Source: an uncultured bacterium
GTDB taxonomy: Bacteria; Bacillota_I; Bacilli_A; Erysipelotrichales; Erysipelotrichaceae
DNA: 35,701 nucleotides
Direction of reading: 5' to 3'
Assembly (NCBI GenBank): GCA_903847945.1
Contig: CAINEY010000020.1
Span: 1-35,701 of the forward strand
Shown here in pieces: positions 31,435 through 35,701 of the stretch. The translations under genes and the position numbers were made by a program. Below the pieces are notes generated by a model. The model was not told where the DNA came from. It did not search any database and worked only from the letters and a program-made list of their open reading frames with translations. Numbering within the stretch: position 1 is the stretch's first letter; every line of letters begins with the position of its first letter.

Positions 31435-32793
31435 ATGAAACGCGTCCGGGATTTTATTGAAAACATGAGTTTGACCCAACAGCTGGTCAGCTTGGTGCTG
31501 GTCAGCGTTTTCCTGTTCGGGTTTTTCCTCTTGTCGTACATCTTCTCCAACATCGAGCACATCGCCCGCAATCAGATGTACGCCACTATCAAACGATCCC
31601 AGGCTTCCGTCAAAGAGAACTACTACAACTTCGAAGACCGCGAAAACCTGTTTAAAAACAGCGATCCCAGCGTCGTTCACATCATTTACTTCACGTCCGG
31701 CAGTGAGCCGACCATCACCAACAGCACCACGACCCTCAGCGAAGAACTCGAAGATGAGTTCAAACTGCAGATTGCCACGCAAGTCGTGGAAACCATCGAT
31801 TTGGAATCGGTGGGGATCGAGCCTTCCGTGGTGTACGTGAGTACCCGATTGGGCAACAACTCTTGGATTGTCAGTTTCCTGGTGACCACCAGCATGAATC
31901 AGTTCCGGACGACCCTGATCAATGAAGTCGTCAACATTCTCTTGATCATGGTTGGCTTGATTTTCCTGTTTTTGATGGCGTGGGTGGCTTCGCTCATCCA
32001 TTCGCTGAAGCAAATGGAGAGTTACATCAACAGCGTTAAGACCGGTGAAAAAGTCGAACTCATCATTCACCGCAAGGATGAGATCGGGGAGTTAGCCAGT
32101 GCACTGGTAACCATGAATAATGAACTCAAACGTCAGGAAGATCTCAAAGAGGAAATGGTCCACAACATCTCCCATGACTTGAAGACCCCAATTGCGACCA
32201 TTAAATCGTACGGCGAATCCATCAAAGACGGGATCTATCCTTACGATACGTTGGAAGCCAGCGTGGATGTGATCATCGAACACGCCTCCCGCTTAGAAAA
32301 GAAAGTGCACAGTTTACTCTTGCTTAACCGGATGGGATATCTGGTCAATACCGATAAACCCGGGAAGACCGACATGAAGTCCGTCATCGAAAAATCCATT
32401 CAGTCCGTCAAAGTGTTGCGTCCGCACATCGAACTGCGTACGGAACTGACCTCGTGTTCCTACGTGGGCAGTGAAGAACCGTGGCGGGTTGTCGTTGAAA
32501 ACCTTTTGGACAATGCGTTGCGTTATGCTAAGACGCGAGTTGAAGTGCACCTGTCCAAAGATGAGCTCAGTGTCTACAACGACGGGATCCGGATCCCGGC
32601 CGATCGCATGGCTCAGCTCTTCAAGCCGTATGAACGCGGAACCGGCGGTCAATTCGGTTTAGGATTAACCATCGTCCATCGGGTGACCAGTGCTTACGGG
32701 TATGCTGTGCATGTCCGCAATGAAGACGAAGGAGTCACCTTCGCCATCCGTCGTCAAACCAAAGAACAAGCCGCTGATGCGGCACTCCAGTGA
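31435..32793 (+). CDS. Sensor histidine kinase
   Basis: Membrane sensor kinase, 452 residues, partner of the preceding regulator and adjoining it with no gap (TAA then ATG). Layout: first membrane segment about 15-38, extracytoplasmic sensor domain about 40-160, second membrane segment about 163-188, HAMP about 188-232, then dimerisation domain with His237 in HNISHDLKTPIATIKSY, and an ATPase domain with N-box VVENLLDNALRYAK and G2-type GTGGQFGLGLTIVHRV. It resembles CssS/WalK-like envelope sensors, though the sensor domain is not one I can name. The stop overlaps the region before the next gene. Confidence 0.92.
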   Translation: MKRVRDFIENMSLTQQLVSLVLVSVFLFGFFLLSYIFSNIEHIARNQMYATIKRSQASVKENYYNFEDRENLFKNSDPSVVHIIYFTSGSEPTITNSTTTLSEELEDEFKLQIATQVVETIDLESVGIEPSVVYVSTRLGNNSWIVSFLVTTSMNQFRTTLINEVVNILLIMVGLIFLFLMAWVASLIHSLKQMESYINSVKTGEKVELIIHRKDEIGELASALVTMNNELKRQEDLKEEMVHNISHDLKTPIATIKSYGESIKDGIYPYDTLEASVDVIIEHASRLEKKVHSLLLLNRMGYLVNTDKPGKTDMKSVIEKSIQSVKVLRPHIELRTELTSCSYVGSEEPWRVVVENLLDNALRYAKTRVEVHLSKDELSVYNDGIRIPADRMAQLFKPYERGTGGQFGLGLTIVHRVTSAYGYAVHVRNEDEGVTFAIRRQTKEQAADAALQ

Positions 32794-32801
32794 GGTCCAC
32801 C

Positions 32802-33563
32802 ATGCCCATACTTCCCGTTAACGGAATCGATATCAACTACACGCAACTCGGTCAAGGCCGGGATGTGGTGTGTTTGCATGGCTGGGACCAAAACATCTCG
32901 ATGTTTGCGCCGACCCAGCGTTTTCTAAGTCCATGGTTTCGCGTGACTGTGCTGGATTTGCCTTCCTTTGGGGAGAGCGGCCATCCGGAACAACCCTGGG
33001 GTGTCGAAGAGTACACCCTGCACTTGAAGGTGTTCTGCGATCGCTTAGGCATCGAAGAACCCATCCTGATCGCCCATTCGTTTGGGGCTCGATTGGCCAT
33101 TCTCTTTGCAGCCCAATATCCGGTTCATCGTTTAGTGTTGACCGGAGCCGCTGGTTTAAAGCCGCGGAGAGGACCGGATTATTACGCCAAGATCTTTACC
33201 TATAAAGCCGCCAAACAGCTCTTCAAACTCAACGCCTTGGCTCCGTATAAAGATAAAATGGCCAAAACCTTCGGCAGTGCCGACTATAAGAACGCGGATG
33301 GCGTCAAACGTCAATCCTTCATCAAGATCGTCAACAGTGATCTGAAGCCGTATTTGAGCCATATCAGTGTACCGACCTTGTTGATCTGGGGTGACAAAGA
33401 TGATGCCACACCGCTGTGGATGGGGAAGACTATGGAGAGACTGATTCCGGATGCCGGATTGGTCGTCTTCGAAAACGACGGGCATTACGCCTACTTCAAT
33501 CAGATCGATCGTTTCCACCGCATCCTCGAGCACTTCCTCGAAAAGGACAAAACGCATGTTTGA
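32802..33563 (+). CDS. Alpha/beta hydrolase
   Basis: A 253-residue alpha/beta hydrolase, cytoplasmic. Oxyanion motif CLHGWDQN, nucleophile Ser93 in IAHSFGARLAI, acid in LIWGDKDDATPL, and base in FENDGHYAYF. It looks like an ordinary MhpC/proline iminopeptidase-type esterase. I take ATG 32802 after TGAGGT; a GTG at 32790 in frame overlaps the kinase stop. It shares the envelope operon and overlaps the Mur ligase by eight bases, so it may act on a cell-wall or lipid ester, but no substrate can be given. Confidence 0.85.
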   Translation: MPILPVNGIDINYTQLGQGRDVVCLHGWDQNISMFAPTQRFLSPWFRVTVLDLPSFGESGHPEQPWGVEEYTLHLKVFCDRLGIEEPILIAHSFGARLAILFAAQYPVHRLVLTGAAGLKPRRGPDYYAKIFTYKAAKQLFKLNALAPYKDKMAKTFGSADYKNADGVKRQSFIKIVNSDLKPYLSHISVPTLLIWGDKDDATPLWMGKTMERLIPDAGLVVFENDGHYAYFNQIDRFHRILEHFLEKDKTHV

Positions 33564-35154
33564 TCTCCTGATTCCGGTCATTCGACCCTTATACTTTGTG
33601 ACGCTGTGTGCGCTCTTCTATGTACCGGCCAAGCATGCTTTGCACATGTATCAGCAAAACCGGTATGAGATCCGCCGTTACCTGCAGTGGTTTACAGCGA
33701 GTTTAAGCACGAGCCTGTTTCCAATCATTGGGGCCGTTGTTTTAGGGATCGTGATGAGTTTTATCATCACCATGATGGGGGTCTTGGGACAACTCATCGT
33801 GCTGGTGATCTTGGGGTGGACAGCGATCCATGACGTCAACAAGGAACGCCGCAAACACTACATCAAACCACTAAAAGTTACGACCCGGGTCAAACGTCAG
33901 ATCGTGGTCTTGGCGATCATGAACCTGGTGTTGATCACCGTGATGGTGTCGCATTACCTCTTATCGCCCTTACCGTTGATTGCGCTGATGTATGCGACCT
34001 CGATCGTGCACATTCTGTTGATTCTCATGGCCGCTATTACGATTCCGCTGGAAGCACTCATCAAGGCGTTCTACATGGGCTTAGCCGCTCGCGAACTGCG
34101 GCGCAACACTAACCTGATGATCGTGGGGATTGCCGGATCGTATGGGAAGACCTCCTCGAAAAACATCCTCAACGAGATCCTCTCGGAACAGTACTACACC
34201 TTGGCTACCCCGGCGTCCTTCAATACACCGATGGGCATTACCCTGACCATTCGCAATGAGCTCAAGAACCTGCATCAGGTCTTCATCGCGGAACTGGGGG
34301 CCGATAAAGTCGGAGACCTCAGTGTCCTGATGAAGTTTGTGAAGCCCAAGTATGGGATCCTGACCTCCATCGGTCCGGAACACCTTAACACGTTTAAAAA
34401 CATCCAAAACATCATCAAGGAAGAAACCAAGATCGTGGAGATGTTGCCGTCGGATGGGGTAGCGGTGGTCAATGGTGACAACGACTACATCCGAGCCTAT
34501 GCCTTCAAGAATCCAGTCAAACGACTGACCGTGGGGATCGAATACCCGGATGTCGATTACCGGGCCATCTCCATCGCCTTTACGCCGGAAGGCTCGGTCT
34601 TTGAGATCGTAAGTGCTGAGGGGTCCGTGCCGTTTAAAACCCGACTCTTGGGCAAACACAACATCACCAACATCCTCGTTGCCGTCGCCTTGGGACGGGA
34701 GTTGGGACTGAGTTGGCCCTTGCTTCAAAAGGCCGTTGCTAACGTGAATTATATCGAACACCGCTTGCAACTCAAGAAGATCAACGGCTTGACATACATC
34801 GACAACGCCTTCAATTCCAACCCTGAAGGGTCGCTCAGTTCGCTGGAAGTGCTCAAGATGATGCCGGGACGGCGTTACATCGTGACCCCCGGGATGATCG
34901 ATCTGGGTGATCAGCAACGCCTCTACAACTATCAATTCGGAAAAGCCATGTTAGGCTGTGCCGATCAGGTGCTCCTGGTAGGACCGACCCAATCCAAACC
35001 GATCTATGAAGGGCTTGCCGATTCCGGATTCCCGATGGAAGATGTCCGGGTCTTCGATACGGTCAAAGAAGCCTTTGCGTATCTGGATCAGCACGCTTCC
35101 CCCAAAGACACCATCCTCTTGGAGAATGATCTCCCGGATGCGTTCAACCGCTGA
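33556..35154 (+). CDS. Membrane-anchored MurF-like Mur ligase
   Basis: A 532-residue ATP-dependent Mur ligase. About 170 N-terminal residues form five or so membrane segments (roughly 8-26, 44-76, 78-90, 112-135, 138-165) in place of the usual MurF substrate-binding N-domain. The central domain has the P-loop GIAGSYGKTSSK (191-202, Lys198) and FNTPMGITLTIRNEL; the C-terminal domain has IDNAFNSNPEGSL and ITPGMIDLG-like text, where typical MurF has D-D-x-Y-N-A-N-P: the second Asp is Asn here. ATG 33556 is chosen; upstream codons lie in the hydrolase gene. It may add a peptide or amino acid at the membrane, or be the MurF of this organism. Substrate not provable. Confidence 0.85.
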   Translation: MFDLLIPVIRPLYFVTLCALFYVPAKHALHMYQQNRYEIRRYLQWFTASLSTSLFPIIGAVVLGIVMSFIITMMGVLGQLIVLVILGWTAIHDVNKERRKHYIKPLKVTTRVKRQIVVLAIMNLVLITVMVSHYLLSPLPLIALMYATSIVHILLILMAAITIPLEALIKAFYMGLAARELRRNTNLMIVGIAGSYGKTSSKNILNEILSEQYYTLATPASFNTPMGITLTIRNELKNLHQVFIAELGADKVGDLSVLMKFVKPKYGILTSIGPEHLNTFKNIQNIIKEETKIVEMLPSDGVAVVNGDNDYIRAYAFKNPVKRLTVGIEYPDVDYRAISIAFTPEGSVFEIVSAEGSVPFKTRLLGKHNITNILVAVALGRELGLSWPLLQKAVANVNYIEHRLQLKKINGLTYIDNAFNSNPEGSLSSLEVLKMMPGRRYIVTPGMIDLGDQQRLYNYQFGKAMLGCADQVLLVGPTQSKPIYEGLADSGFPMEDVRVFDTVKEAFAYLDQHASPKDTILLENDLPDAFNR

Positions 35155-35155
35155 T

Positions 35156-35701
35156 ATGAACTACACTGAATTTATCGCCAAAGTCTTGGCCATCAGTCGC
35201 ATCGGACTCAAATTCTCCAAGGATGAGTATGCCTTGGAGAATTATCGGGAACTCCAGGATCTGGCGCAAGCGCAACTCAAAGACGAGCACGGCTTCTCAT
35301 CGATCGATATCCCGTATCAGAAGGACATTTATCCCACCCCCAGCATTTCCGTTCGGGTCATCGTGTTCAACGAACAAGGTCAACTGTTGATGGGGCAGGA
35401 GAAGTCGGATGGGGGATACGCCGTTCCGGGAGGATGGTGCGATCTCTTTGAAAGCCCCACCGAAGCCGCCATTAAAGAAGTGCTTCAGGAAACGGGTCTG
35501 CATGTTAAAATAGACAGGATGTTGGCCCTCTTGCGACGCGATCTCTACCGCATCTCACCGGCCCTCATCAGTGAGTATGTGGTGTACTTTCAAGCTTCTG
35601 TGATCGGAGGGACATTGACCCCCAATCATGAGATCCATCAGGTGGGGTTCTTCGATCTGGACAAGATCCCGCCCACCAGCCGAAAGATGACTTTGAATGA
35701 A
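35156..35701 (+). CDS. NUDIX hydrolase, partial (cut by window end)
   Basis: The first 182 codons of a gene that runs off the window. The N-terminal 55 residues (MNYTEFIAKVLAISRIGLKF and on) match the short helical domain found before some NUDIX hydrolases of nucleoside diphosphates. The Nudix box is GWCDLFESPTEAAIKEVLQE followed by TGL (from about residue 94). Two positions differ from GxxxxxExxxxxxxREUxEExGU: Arg is Lys and the first Glu of the EE pair is Gln. The activity may hydrolyse ADP-ribose or a nucleoside diphosphate sugar. It starts two bases after the Mur ligase stop (TGAT then ATG), so it is in the same operon. Confidence 0.85.
   Translation, partial: MNYTEFIAKVLAISRIGLKFSKDEYALENYRELQDLAQAQLKDEHGFSSIDIPYQKDIYPTPSISVRVIVFNEQGQLLMGQEKSDGGYAVPGGWCDLFESPTEAAIKEVLQETGLHVKIDRMLALLRRDLYRISPALISEYVVYFQASVIGGTLTPNHEIHQVGFFDLDKIPPTSRKMTLNE

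Noticed and set aside
34081-34935. 284-codon open frame on the minus strand inside the Mur ligase gene
   Set aside because: Long, but fully antisense to the conserved Mur ligase core, with no promoter, ribosome site or recognisable motif.
1-35701. CRISPR arrays, insertion sequences, prophage or integrase genes
   Set aside because: No regularly spaced repeats, transposase, integrase or phage structural motifs were seen on either strand.

Overview
The window reads as chromosomal DNA of a Gram-positive-type bacterium, most likely Bacillota and possibly Erysipelotrichia-like. This rests on the cdaA-cdaR-glmM cluster, a mannitol PTS with an MtlR/BglG-type activator, a CcpA-type cre-like site, strong AGGAGG ribosome sites and compact operons. 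TGA serves as a stop, so the code is standard. The assignment is inference; no rRNA or marker tree is available. Nearly all genes are on the + strand, and many overlap by ATGA or GTGA.

Layout. (1) 14-5450, mannitol uptake and use: separate PTS IIC and IIB, a terminator, the regulator MtlR, a IIB-IIA fusion with an internal ribosome site, and mannitol-1-phosphate 5-dehydrogenase, closed by a terminator. (2) 5516-16980, a twelve-gene locus: thiolase, short-chain dehydrogenase, alpha/beta hydrolase, an atypical KAS III-like enzyme, a complete Liv-type ABC importer (two permeases, two ATPases, lipoprotein binding protein), a CoA-transferase, a second alpha/beta hydrolase and a TetR regulator. It is preceded by a cre-like box, a TTGACA promoter and an 18-bp perfect palindrome. 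I infer a regulated module that imports a small acid or carbonyl compound, activates it with CoA and breaks it to acetyl-CoA; the substrate is unknown. (3) 16996-19181: a Maf pyrophosphatase, two tandem related membrane proteins and a tRNA-Thr(GGT). (4) 19209-22261: a decayed SGNH-hydrolase fragment, then an MBOAT acyltransferase plus DHHW/AlgJ-like protein, probably a cell-surface glycan O-acetylation pair. (5) 22268-25777: a YdeI-like protein, a PhzF-like protein, a SIS-domain protein, a HAD phosphatase and a sugar-nucleotidyltransferase-like protein. (6) 25776-26927 on the minus strand: a TraB/PrgY-family membrane protein, divergent from (7). (7) 26985-35701, an envelope operon: diadenylate cyclase CdaA, its regulator CdaR, GlmM, a two-component system, an alpha/beta hydrolase, a membrane-anchored MurF-like ligase, and a NUDIX hydrolase cut by the window edge.

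The most interesting items are the region (2) locus with its candidate operator and odd KAS III-like enzyme, the IIB-IIA fusion with an in-frame ribosome site, the membrane-anchored Mur ligase joined to the c-di-AMP/GlmM/two-component operon, and several genes whose -10 box lies about 7 bases before the start codon, suggesting leaderless mRNAs. The only non-coding stretch over 300 bases is 19182-19560, which holds the SGNH fragment and a promoter.
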